Origin: an uncultured Clostridia bacterium
GTDB taxonomy: Bacteria > Bacillota > Clostridia > Christensenellales > CAG-138
Length of the DNA stretch: 18,781 bases
NCBI GenBank assembly: GCA_937894955.1
Contig: CALAXO010000048.1
Coordinates: 1 to 18,781, forward strand
Direction: 5' to 3'
The position numbers and the translations under genes are program-made. Below are positions 8,461 through 14,911 of this stretch, piece by piece. The notes under the pieces were generated by a model, which had not been told where the DNA came from, did not search any database, and saw only the letters and a list, made by a program, of their open reading frames with translations. Each line of letters begins with the position of its first letter. Within the stretch, counting starts at the first letter, position 1.

Positions 8461-9540
8461 TTACTCCGCTGCCGCGCAGCCGAATTCGCTCACAACATCA
8501 AGCACCGGCACGCGTCCGCAGAGGCCGCTGCACACGGCATCGTAAAACTCCGTTTTGTTGTAATGGCTGCCTTTTGCGGAAAACGGGTTTACCGTCACTG
8601 CAAGCAGCCGTGTTTTGTTAAGAACGGTAAATCTTGCACCTGCACGAACAAGTTTTTCATAGTTTTTATGTGAAAGCAGCAGCCTGCTGCCGTCCTCACA
8701 AATAATCTCCAGTCCGTTAAGGGCATGCCCCGCCGCAATAAGCGCATTTGCAGCCGAATCCGGCACTCCGCCGCGCATCAAAACAGCCTCTGCGCCGCCT
8801 TTTCGAACAAGTTCCGCCGCGCGGGAAAGCTCCGAAAACTCCGTTTGCTCTCCGCCATGTTTCCCGCTGCCGAAAAACACGCCATATTTTTGTTTGCATT
8901 GACGCACGTATTCCGTCCGTTCCGTTTGCGGAAGCATCATAAGCTCCGCCGAAAAGCATGTGTCTTCAACAGTTTTCCGAATATCCGGGGAATAGCTTGC
9001 GCCCGAACACAATATTGCCGCATCACTGACAGCCGGCATCGCAAGCGATTTTCGGCTCAGCGCACCGTCGATAATGACTTTTGCCGCGCCGAGTTCAAAC
9101 ATCCGTTTTTTAAGCCGCGCAAGCTGCGCCGTCATGGACGGACCCGCAAGCTGAACAAAGCCGTCACTGCATGCACGAAGGATAATGACCTCTCCCATGG
9201 GCGTTGGCATTCCTGTTGTGTCCAATATTTCCCGGGAAATACCGCTGTTCATGCCGTTCTTTTGCGCATCATTTCCGGAATCGGACAAATTCCCGCCCGC
9301 AAAAAGCAGCTTTTCGGCCGTTGCAATAATTGTGCCGTCGTAAACGAAAATTTCGGGTTTTTTCGTGTTCGTCACAAGGTCGCTCCGCTCACCGTCCCTG
9401 CCTATGGACGTCAGCGCAATGCACTCTTTCATCCTGCGGCAATCCTTTATCAATCGGTTAAGCACCGTTGTTTTTCCCGCATTTTTGCACATGCCGATGA
9501 GCGAAACGGAACTATAAGGTTTTATAAGCTCATATAACAA
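8461..9540 (-). CDS. kamB: Lysine 5,6-aminomutase reactivase subunit KamB-like P-loop protein
   Basis: About 359 residues. A P-loop lies near the N terminus (GMCKNAGKTT, about 16-25), then TSIGRDGE and DLVTNTKKPEIFVYDGTIIATA, all characteristic of KamB. With KamC it is thought to reactivate B12-dependent aminomutases in amino-acid fermentation. There is no ATG start: two in-frame TTG codons, 9546 and 9540, follow a GGAGGAG ribosome site at 9549-9555. The spacing is 2 bases to the first and 8 to the second, so 9540 is chosen. An extended -10 promoter lies directly upstream, giving a very short leader. It diverges from the gene at 9728. No kamD/kamE, oraS/oraE or other mutase gene is nearby. 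Confidence 0.86.
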   Translation of the reverse strand: MLYELIKPYSSVSLIGMCKNAGKTTVLNRLIKDCRRMKECIALTSIGRDGERSDLVTNTKKPEIFVYDGTIIATAEKLLFAGGNLSDSGNDAQKNGMNSGISREILDTTGMPTPMGEVIILRACSDGFVQLAGPSMTAQLARLKKRMFELGAAKVIIDGALSRKSLAMPAVSDAAILCSGASYSPDIRKTVEDTCFSAELMMLPQTERTEYVRQCKQKYGVFFGSGKHGGEQTEFSELSRAAELVRKGGAEAVLMRGGVPDSAANALIAAGHALNGLEIICEDGSRLLLSHKNYEKLVRAGARFTVLNKTRLLAVTVNPFSAKGSHYNKTEFYDAVCSGLCGRVPVLDVVSEFGCAAAE

Positions 9541-9560
9541 AGCCAAACTCCTCCAATGGT

Positions 9561-9589
9561 ATTATAGCATACCTATACCGAAATGAACA
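9561..9589 (-). promoter_or_regulatory. kamB promoter, extended -10 (TGCTATAAT)
   Basis: On the minus strand a consensus TATAAT (9561-9566) is preceded by TGC, an extended -10. The -35 is weak: TGTTCA at 17 bases or TTGTTC at 18. Transcription would begin at about 9554, inside or next to the ribosome site, so the leader is only about 10-15 bases. The sequence from 9563 to 9583 is nearly identical to the promoter at 14915. Confidence 0.65.
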
Positions 9590-9653
9590 AGGGGAAACGC
9601 CCCCTGCGAGCACCTTGTTTCATATATAAGTTTTTACATGCTCCCGGGCATGT
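9586..9653. repeat. Nested inverted repeats in the kamB divergent intergenic region
   Basis: AACAAGG (9586-9592) is repeated inverted as CCTTGTT (9613-9619), enclosing a GGGG/CCCC dyad. A second dyad, ACATGC (9636-9641) with GCATGT (9648-9653), surrounds TCCCGG. They lie beside the kamB -35 region and between two divergent genes, so regulator binding is possible but unproven. Confidence 0.4.
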
Positions 9654-9675
9654 CTGTTAAAAATTTTTCGCATTT

Positions 9676-9704
9676 TTGCAACTTTTGCGTGCCCGCAGCA
9701 TATT
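9676..9704 (+). promoter_or_regulatory. Possible promoter for the 9728 gene
   Basis: TTGCAA (9676-9681), 17 bases, then CATATT (9699-9704). Each hexamer matches the consensus at four of six positions. It is correctly placed 23 bases before the start codon, but the region is AT-rich and the match is modest. Confidence 0.3.
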
Positions 9705-9727
9705 CTTGCAGAAGGGAGGACGGCAAT

Positions 9728-10711
9728 ATGGTAGGATTCATCACATTACGCGGAAGTTTAAGCGGATCGATTCGACTGACAACAGTTGGCAAAAGCACCC
9801 GCTTTGTTCTGAAACTCCGCGAAAAACCCCCGCGCGGCGGGTTCACTGTTTATCTTATTGACGGAGAGAATTTTGCATCCTTTCAGTTTTCCGATGAGTC
9901 CGATGAGTTCGGCGGCACAGTGCCGAACGACACAGTATCGAACGGCACGGCACCGTTTTCATGCGTTCGTGCCGCCGTAATTGCAAACCCTTTCGGAGAT
10001 TTTATCGCGGAAGGCAGCATCGGTGCGGTGCGGCATGATTTGCAGGCCGTTAAGTCACGAATTCGGGCAGCAGCCTGCGCGAAAGAGCGGAATGCGGTGC
10101 AAAGAAACCGGCACGGCAGCATTCAATGCGCAGCCGATTTGCAAATTTCGGAAAATTCAGCCGAAAACAGCAAACACCTTTCCGCCGCCGTTAGCAGAAG
10201 GGCGGGCGGCACAGAACCGGAGAAATCGGGGCAAAGGAGGCGTGACATGCGCCCAAGTGAAAAAAAAGCGATCGCTCCGAACTCTGCCCTGCCGCCGAAC
10301 GGCTTGCAGTCCGCAAAATCTCCCGTTACGGAAGGAATCCTTGGCAAAGCGAAAGAATTGTTTGCGGGAAGCGGAATTTCCGCAGCAAACGGCAATCCCG
10401 CCGAGAATTCGAATCCTGCCGTTCACCGTTCCGATCTTGCCGCGGATATCGGTGTGCTTTGCGAAAACTGCGCCCGATCGGATGAAAGCGCGGCCGAAAA
10501 CCCGTTCCCGCAGCTTTTTCCCAACTCGTATTGGAAAAAACGCCAAAACGACCGCCGTCTGTTCGGCAAAGCTCGCGTTCGCGGCGTAATGTACGGCATC
10601 GTTGCCGTGCCGAGTTCAAGCCGCCGTCCTCCCGCAGGTCTTTGCGGAAACCTTCGCCGCGTTCGTTCAAGCAGCGGCAGTTGGTTCTGGCTCGGGATAC
10701 GCCGTGAATGA
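9728..10711 (+). CDS. Unrecognised protein with ordered ends and a low-complexity middle
   Basis: 327 residues from the ATG at 9728, chosen because GGAGG lies 8 bases upstream; an in-frame ATG at 9638 has no such site. The N-terminal ~50 residues (MVGFITLRGSLSGSIRLTTV and onward) look like a small beta-rich domain. Residues about 55-255 are Ala/Ser/Asn/Arg-rich, low-complexity and probably disordered. The last ~70 residues look folded again (FPNSYWKK, VRGVMYGIVAVP, GSWFWLGIRRE). There is no signal peptide or membrane segment. Inside the gene a perfect AAAGGAGG sits six bases before an in-frame ATG at 10247 (Met174), so a shorter C-terminal product is possible. It diverges from kamB and ends about 150 bases before a strong terminator. 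I do not recognise the family. Confidence 0.75.
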   Translation: MVGFITLRGSLSGSIRLTTVGKSTRFVLKLREKPPRGGFTVYLIDGENFASFQFSDESDEFGGTVPNDTVSNGTAPFSCVRAAVIANPFGDFIAEGSIGAVRHDLQAVKSRIRAAACAKERNAVQRNRHGSIQCAADLQISENSAENSKHLSAAVSRRAGGTEPEKSGQRRRDMRPSEKKAIAPNSALPPNGLQSAKSPVTEGILGKAKELFAGSGISAANGNPAENSNPAVHRSDLAADIGVLCENCARSDESAAENPFPQLFPNSYWKKRQNDRRLFGKARVRGVMYGIVAVPSSSRRPPAGLCGNLRRVRSSSGSWFWLGIRRE

Positions 10712-10859
10712 CTTGCGTTTTTCGGAACAGCGTTTGCTTACTTTCGGCCTTTATGCCGCTTGTGCGAACAGTCGGTAATCATATTTGCCGTAACGGTTCC
10801 CTTTACAGCTGTTCCGTCAACCGCATTTTCAAAAAAGCGTTTATTTCCAACCGACAAAA

Positions 10860-10904
10860 ACGGCAGCAAGCTCCGCAGCGGGGAGCTTGCTGCCGTCTGT
10901 TTTT
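10860..10904. terminator. Strong bidirectional intrinsic terminator
   Basis: A perfect 15-base stem, ACGGCAGCAAGCTCC (10860-10874) with its complement at 10882-10896, encloses a 7-base loop. On the plus strand it is followed by CTGTTTTT; on the minus strand by TTTTTGT. It separates the converging plus-strand gene (ending at 10711) and minus-strand gene (ending at 10932) and should stop transcription in both directions. The ~150 bases between 10712 and 10859 show no convincing gene. Confidence 0.92.
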
Positions 10905-10931
10905 AAAATTAACGGTGAAGAAAAGTCCAAT

Positions 10932-11513
10932 TTAAGCCGATGCACTCCGCAGGTTCTCAATCTCACTCGCCGAGCCGTTCAACTCTTCCGCCGTGCAATC
11001 CTCGCCAAGCATGAAAATTCCGCGTGCAATGCACATAAACGTGTTTTCATCACCGAACGGCCGCCCGACTGCGGTGTTCAAAAGGCTTTGGACAAGGCAA
11101 AGTTTTGCCGTGCGAATTTCCGGCGGCGCATCGATTATGCGGCGAACATCATAATCCTCCGTTCGTCCGCACGGTGCGGCGCAGCTGCTGCAATCCGGAA
11201 CAAGCCTGTACTTCTCGGCATGGATTTTTTCAACAGCCTCGGGAAGTTTTGACTTCAGCAATTCTGCCTGCGTAATCTCCGCCTCGGTTTCGCCGACCGT
11301 ATCCGCCGAACAAACCGCCTCGGCAAACTGTTTCAGCAATGAAAAAGCCTTTATCAGTAAAGCGAAAGTTCCTTCATCCGTGCGTGAATTAGAATCCGCC
11401 GCGCGAACAAGCCCGACAGCCGCTCCCAAAAGCTTTCCCGCATACGGAACTTTGAGCATTGTTTCAACAGCCGTTGTTTCCCGTTCATCCCTTCCGTTTC
11501 TTTTAATCTGCAT
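10932..11513 (-). CDS. Helical Cys-motif protein next to 4Fe-4S protein
   Basis: 193 residues, predicted mostly helical, with no signal peptide. A central motif PDCSSCAAPCGRTEDYD (Cys108, Cys111, Cys115) is a CxxCxxxC arrangement that could bind an Fe-S cluster or zinc; one more Cys lies at about 68 and others near the C terminus. A similar Cys-rich signature is seen in short anaerobe proteins sometimes annotated as hydroxylamine-reductase-like; this is recollection only and no prismane cluster domain is present here. The AAAGGAG ribosome site is 15 bases before the ATG, rather far, so the start is uncertain (Met17 and Met19 are alternatives). It follows the ferredoxin-type gene by 58 bases, indicating one operon, and ends at the bidirectional terminator. 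Confidence 0.8.
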   Translation of the reverse strand: MQIKRNGRDERETTAVETMLKVPYAGKLLGAAVGLVRAADSNSRTDEGTFALLIKAFSLLKQFAEAVCSADTVGETEAEITQAELLKSKLPEAVEKIHAEKYRLVPDCSSCAAPCGRTEDYDVRRIIDAPPEIRTAKLCLVQSLLNTAVGRPFGDENTFMCIARGIFMLGEDCTAEELNGSASEIENLRSASA

Positions 11514-11571
11514 TTCTTATCACTGCCGCTCCTTTACCGAAAATCCCGCATCGCCTGCCGTATCGGTGATT

Positions 11572-12327
11572 TTATAATATGCATCCGCGTGTTGAAATCG
11601 TGAACACTTCAACAGGCAAAGACTTTCCCGCTGCCGCAGCTGCTTTTTTGACGGCAAGTTCAATGCCCCCGCAGCAGGGAACTTCCATTCTTGCAACCGT
11701 TATGCTCTTTATTTCGTTATTGCGAATAATTTCAGTCAACTTTTCGGAATAATCAACGGAATCCAATTTCGGACAGCCGATAAGAGTTATTCTGCCGCTC
11801 ATGAATCGCTCATGAAAGTCCGCAAACGCATATGCAGTGCAGTCTGCGGCGATCAGCAGCTCCGAATCATCAAAAAAGGCCGCACGAGTGGGCGCAAGCT
11901 TTATCTGCACAGGCCATTGACCAAGGCATGAATTCAATTCTTCCGTTTGTTCGGACCTTGTTCCGAATGCAAACACAGGCGTTCTTTTTCCGCCCGTCTT
12001 CAACGTGCGCGCCGCCGTCCCCGGACAGCCGCAGGGTTCCGCATTCGGTTTATGAGTCGTTTCAGTCCGTTTGTCCGCAAGCATTTTTAAACGCATTTGA
12101 TTTTCGCGAACAGCCGCTTCATCGTACGGAACCGCTTCACGTTCAACAAAGCTTATCGCTCCCGCAGGACAAGCCGGCAGGCAGTCTCCGAGCCCGTCAC
12201 AGTAATCATCGCGCAAAAGTCTTGCCTTTCCGTTAACCATTCCGATTGCGTTTTCATGACATGCCGCTGCACATTTTCCGCAGCCGCTGCATTTTTCCTC
12301 ATCAATAACAACAATTCTTCTTATCAT
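11572..12327 (-). CDS. 4Fe-4S binding protein with C-terminal Cys-rich domain
   Basis: 251 residues. The N-terminal ferredoxin module has a complete CxxCxxCxxxC cluster (Cys13, 16, 19, 23). The second site reads CDGLGDCLPACP with Cys43, Cys49 and Cys53 and Leu46 where a fourth ligand would be expected, so it may hold a 3Fe cluster or use another ligand. A linker with CGCPG (99-103) leads to an alpha/beta domain containing LLIAADCTAYAFADFH, TLIGCPKLDSVDY and VPCCGG. Related proteins in gut Clostridia are often encoded near hcp and Crp-type regulators (recollection). It likely moves electrons or senses redox state; no partner enzyme is present. A GGGAG site lies 7 bases before the ATG. A promoter lies at about 12400. 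Confidence 0.88.
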   Translation of the reverse strand: MIRRIVVIDEEKCSGCGKCAAACHENAIGMVNGKARLLRDDYCDGLGDCLPACPAGAISFVEREAVPYDEAAVRENQMRLKMLADKRTETTHKPNAEPCGCPGTAARTLKTGGKRTPVFAFGTRSEQTEELNSCLGQWPVQIKLAPTRAAFFDDSELLIAADCTAYAFADFHERFMSGRITLIGCPKLDSVDYSEKLTEIIRNNEIKSITVARMEVPCCGGIELAVKKAAAAAGKSLPVEVFTISTRGCIL

Positions 12328-12396
12328 TTCGAATCTCCCTTCCCGTGCCGCATCTGCTTTCGGGTTCGATTTGCGGTGTGCTGCCCGTTTCGCTTT

Positions 12397-12407
12397 ATTA
12401 TAGCATA
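12397..12407 (-). promoter_or_regulatory. Promoter core of the 4Fe-4S operon, extended -10
   Basis: On the minus strand TATGCTATAAT combines TGC with a consensus TATAAT, about 70 bases before the start codon. There is no recognisable -35, which an extended -10 can tolerate. The same 11-base core occurs at the kamB promoter. Confidence 0.6.
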
Positions 12408-12492
12408 ATCAAGGCAAAAAATCCGCTGTTTTCCGTGAATGCCGCCCACATCCTCTTTTGCCGCCCTATTTTGCCGCATCCCGAACTTTTTC

Positions 12493-12521
12493 TTGCCAAG
12501 TCGGCCCTGGAATGTTAAACT
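12493..12521 (+). promoter_or_regulatory. Probable comEB-thyX promoter
   Basis: TTGCCA (12493-12498) matches the -35 consensus at five of six positions, followed by a 17-base spacer and TAAACT (12516-12521), four of six. Transcription would begin near 12529, giving a leader of about 110 bases. Confidence 0.5.
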
Positions 12522-12636
12522 AAGGTACTGTATTCGGCGCATAAAGTCAAAAGCGGATTCATGCCGGTTTTTTCGAAACGTTTTCTGTGCGAAAAGTTTT
12601 GGGCAGCGTTTTGAAAGCAGTAAAGGAGGAGTTAAA

Positions 12637-13086
12637 ATGGATAAGCGTATAAGCAAAGATGAATATTACCTTTCAATCGCGGCAGCCGTTGCAAGACGAT
12701 CCACCTGCCTTCGTCGTCAGTACGGAGCCGTGATAATTAAAAACGATGAGATAATTTCCACCGGGTACAACGGCGCGGCACGAGGCGAACCTAACTGCTG
12801 CGATACGGGAGAATGCTGGCGCGAAGCCAACAACATTCCCCACGGCGAACAATACGAAAAATGTGTTGCCGTACACGCCGAGCAAAACGCAATAATTTCT
12901 GCCGCACGCCACGAAATGCTCGGTTCGGTGCTTTATCTTGCGGGATTTGATTCCAACGGTGAACTTGCCGCGCCCATGCCCTGCGTCATTTGCAGCCGGC
13001 TGATAAAAAACGCAGGCATTGCAGAAGTCGTTTCCCGCGGTGCGAACGGGGAACCCGTGCGCACGCAATACAATCAATACTGCTGA
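12637..13086 (+). CDS. comEB: Deoxycytidylate (dCMP) deaminase
   Basis: 149-residue zinc enzyme of the cytidine/deoxycytidylate deaminase superfamily that converts dCMP to dUMP. The zinc and catalytic residues are HAEQNA (His80, Glu82) and PCVIC (Cys116, Cys119). An additional Cys-rich loop, NCCDTGEC (53-60), is typical of dCMP deaminases and may bind a second zinc. The start is well supported by AGGAGG 7 bases before the ATG; the open frame extends upstream but without a ribosome site. thyX follows after 41 bases on the same strand, so the two enzymes form a consecutive route dCMP to dUMP to dTMP. The symbol follows the Bacillus subtilis name; no link to competence is implied. Confidence 0.94.
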   Translation: MDKRISKDEYYLSIAAAVARRSTCLRRQYGAVIIKNDEIISTGYNGAARGEPNCCDTGECWREANNIPHGEQYEKCVAVHAEQNAIISAARHEMLGSVLYLAGFDSNGELAAPMPCVICSRLIKNAGIAEVVSRGANGEPVRTQYNQYC

Positions 13087-13127
13087 TTATTCTGCCTGTT
13101 ATGTTAGTTTTTGCATGAGGTGCACAA

Positions 13128-13748
13128 ATGAGAATAATTAATCCGTCTTTCGAAATCATTAACCGTCCGAACGGGCATGAAGTGCTGCGGCACCTTGAAC
13201 TTTGCGGACGTATCTGCTATAAATCCGAGGATGCAATATCGGACGAATCCGCCGAGCGGCTTATCCGCATGATGCTTGAACGCGGGCATGAAAGCCCGAT
13301 CGAGCATTTCAGTGTGAGCGTTCGAATAATTTGCGACCGAGGAGTTTCTCACGAGTGGGTTCGGCATCGGATTGCCAGTTTTTCTCAGGAAAGCACTCGA
13401 TACTGCAATTATCAAAAATCAAAATTCGGCAGGGAGCTGACATTTATCCGCCCTTATTTCGCCGAAGAGGGTTCAAAACTTTTTGATATTTGGAAAAACT
13501 CCATGCAGCAGGCAGAGACGGCGTATTTCGAAATGCTGAAATGCGGCGCAAAGCCCGAGGATGCACGCAGCGTGCTTCCGAACAGTCTTAAAACGGAGTT
13601 CATCTGCACGATGAATCTGCGCGAATGGCGGCATTTTTTCCGTTTGCGCTGTGCGCCTGCCGCGCACCCCGCCATGCGCGAAATAAGCATCCCGCTGCTG
13701 CACGAATTTCAAAAAATTATTCCCGTGCTTTTTGACGGACTTTGCTGA
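13128..13748 (+). CDS. thyX: Flavin-dependent thymidylate synthase
   Basis: Converts dUMP to dTMP using methylene-tetrahydrofolate, with FAD passing electrons from NADPH; works as a tetramer in the cytoplasm. 206 residues. The ThyX signature RHRx7S is complete as RHRIASFSQES (79-89), preceded by the conserved GHESPIEH (53-60). The C-terminal NLREWRHFFRLRC region with downstream AHPAMREI matches the substrate-binding part of the family. The ATG has GAGGTG five bases upstream. It lies 41 bases after comEB and is almost certainly co-transcribed. No thyA-type gene is in the window. Confidence 0.97.
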   Translation: MRIINPSFEIINRPNGHEVLRHLELCGRICYKSEDAISDESAERLIRMMLERGHESPIEHFSVSVRIICDRGVSHEWVRHRIASFSQESTRYCNYQKSKFGRELTFIRPYFAEEGSKLFDIWKNSMQQAETAYFEMLKCGAKPEDARSVLPNSLKTEFICTMNLREWRHFFRLRCAPAAHPAMREISIPLLHEFQKIIPVLFDGLC

Positions 13749-13806
13749 AGTTTAATTTGAGCTGCATTTCGGATAAATCCCGTTCCGATTCAAGCTACAA
13801 CTCACC

Positions 13807-13833
13807 GCCGTTCAGCTTTGTGCTTTGAACGGC
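13807..13833 (+). terminator. Hairpin downstream of thyX, no T tract
   Basis: GCCGTTCA (13807-13814) pairs with TGAACGGC (13826-13833) around an 11-base loop, 58 bases after the thyX stop. There is no following run of T, so it may protect the 3' end or help Rho-dependent termination rather than act as a classical intrinsic terminator. Confidence 0.35.
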
Positions 13834-13863
13834 TGCTTCGCCCTGAATGCTTCGGGATATATG

Positions 13864-14118
13864 TTAAAACATATTTCTGATTTTTACCGCAGGGTTTAGA
13901 CGACCCGTCGTTTGTTCAGCCGTGAGCATATGTCCATCCGTAGAAAGAGTAACATCAAGCACAAATTTGCTTGCTTTGTGTTCATTCTTATTCACCGAAA
14001 GCGGTTCGGGTGCGCATGTCGGCAAAACCAAATTTATCGGGTCTGCGGTAAGCTGTACCGGGTCTTTTGTCCGCCGGGGATCAATTCCGACTGCAACTAA
14101 ATCAAAAGAGCAGCGCAA
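13864..14118 (-). pseudogene. Protein-like fragment without a usable start (gene remnant or small gene)
   Basis: 84 codons ending in TAA. The codon pattern looks genuinely coding, with many GNN codons, and the translation is protein-like (VGIDPRRTKDPVQLTADPIN, then FVLDVTLSTDGHMLTAEQ). The only start near its beginning is a TTG at 14118 without a ribosome site, placed directly after a hairpin; the frame is closed a few codons further upstream. This suggests the 3' end of a gene whose 5' part has been lost, though a small unrecognised gene is possible. The overlapping plus-strand frames are Ser/Thr-rich and look like antisense shadows. I do not recognise the family. Confidence 0.35.
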
Positions 14119-14119
14119 A

Positions 14120-14151
14120 GCGCACTGCCCAAGTCATCGTTCGCAGTGCGC
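14120..14151 (-). terminator. GC-rich hairpin after the membrane protein gene
   Basis: GCGCACTGC (14143-14151 on the minus strand) pairs perfectly with GCAGTGCGC (14120-14128) around a 14-base loop, 28 bases after the stop of the gene at 14180. On the minus strand TTTGCGCTGCTCTTTTG follows, an imperfect T-rich tail. A probable but not ideal intrinsic terminator. Confidence 0.5.
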
Positions 14152-14179
14152 CGTTCAAAATATCGCGGCGGACACGGAA

Positions 14180-14827
14180 TCAATAGTGCGGAATATCCGT
14201 TTCAAGCTTGGAATAGTCCGGTGTTGCATGGGGCTCCTCCGGCGGATCAACATCCACAACTGTAAGTCTTGTTATGTACCATCGCCCATCAAACTTATCG
14301 ACAGTGATTTCATAACGGCACGCAACCCAGTTTGGAACCGGATCTGTCGTATCGCTGTTGTAAGCCGTTGCCTGAATGTTCAGAACGCGCTCAACGACCT
14401 GCAGCGTTGCCTCTTTTGACCACGGCCAAACGCGGAATTTTTCAATTTCCAACCTGTGATCATAGGAATCCACTCGATAGAGCGAATACTTGTTTCCGTT
14501 CACCGCTTCGTCTTCCTGAAGCCAGCTTTCGGTAAAATGCTCTGTCAACTCGGCTTTTGATTTGTTCCCGAGAATGCAGTCGGCGCGCATTTCCATCCCT
14601 TCGGTCACAATAATGTATATATTGCTGACATACATTGCCTCCATGAGCGCCGCATAACAAAGCGTTACAACAACCGACGCAATAAGCACAAAGCGCAATA
14701 TATACCAAATGGATCTGCGTGCAACACCGTACTTGCTGCGATCCGCTTTTTCAACATCCGTGTCGGACAAGATAACGGATTCAACTTTTTTTACGTCCGC
14801 ATCTGTAAGTTTTTTTCTTTTCGGCAT
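14180..14827 (-). CDS. Single-pass membrane protein with extracytoplasmic domain, unknown
   Basis: 215 residues. A charged cytoplasmic N terminus (1-38) is followed by one membrane segment (about 40-62) and a ~150-residue outer domain. That domain contains WPWSKEATLQVVERVLNIQA and a final beta-rich part (CRYEITVDKFDGRWYITRLT) resembling an NTF2-like or similar alpha+beta fold by pattern only. The start ATG has GGAGG 12 bases upstream, rather far. It has its own promoter at 14912-14940 and appears monocistronic. Similar short anchored proteins are common hypotheticals in Clostridia. No function can be assigned. Confidence 0.82.
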   Translation of the reverse strand: MPKRKKLTDADVKKVESVILSDTDVEKADRSKYGVARRSIWYILRFVLIASVVVTLCYAALMEAMYVSNIYIIVTEGMEMRADCILGNKSKAELTEHFTESWLQEDEAVNGNKYSLYRVDSYDHRLEIEKFRVWPWSKEATLQVVERVLNIQATAYNSDTTDPVPNWVACRYEITVDKFDGRWYITRLTVVDVDPPEEPHATPDYSKLETDIPHY

Positions 14828-14890
14828 AATCCGAATCGTCCTCCGTGCATCCCACTTATGCGCTGCTTTCGCAGGCCTTTGGGAAAATCA

Positions 14891-14906
14891 TGCAGCCTTT
14901 GCTGCA
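14891..14906. repeat. Perfect dyad at the predicted transcription start
   Basis: TGCAGC (14891-14896) and GCTGCA (14901-14906) are exact inverted repeats around four bases. They overlap the predicted +1 (about 14905) of the leftward promoter, so they could be an operator or a 5' hairpin of the transcript. Confidence 0.4.
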
Positions 14907-14911
14907 ATTAT

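Larger units (their letters stand above)
12328..12636. other. 309-base divergent intergenic region
   Basis: Lies between the leftward 4Fe-4S gene and the rightward comEB gene. It holds one promoter for each direction: TATGCTATAAT at 12397-12407 leftward and TTGCCA-17-TAAACT at 12493-12521 rightward. Neither strand carries a convincing coding frame with a ribosome site. The comEB leader would be about 110 bases; no riboswitch fold was recognised in it. Confidence 0.6.
13749..14179. other. 431-base region between thyX and the membrane protein gene
   Basis: Contains no intact gene that I can defend. It holds a hairpin just after thyX (13807-13833), a minus-strand protein-like fragment (13864-14118) and a GC-rich hairpin (14120-14151) after the minus-strand membrane protein gene. 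Confidence 0.55.

Noticed and set aside
8725..9537. Plus-strand open frame (270 codons) opposite kamB
   Set aside because: No ribosome site and an Arg/Phe-rich composition typical of antisense frames; kamB motifs on the other strand are convincing.
9541..9600. Cobalamin riboswitch before kamB
   Set aside because: The promoter lies directly against the ribosome site, leaving no room for a leader structure.
10708..10935. Plus-strand frame of 75 codons after the 9728 gene
   Set aside because: It reads through the strong terminator stem, overlaps the upstream stop and has no ribosome site.
12324..12656. Minus-strand frame of 110 codons upstream of the 4Fe-4S gene
   Set aside because: It spans both divergent promoters and the comEB ribosome site; composition is not protein-like.
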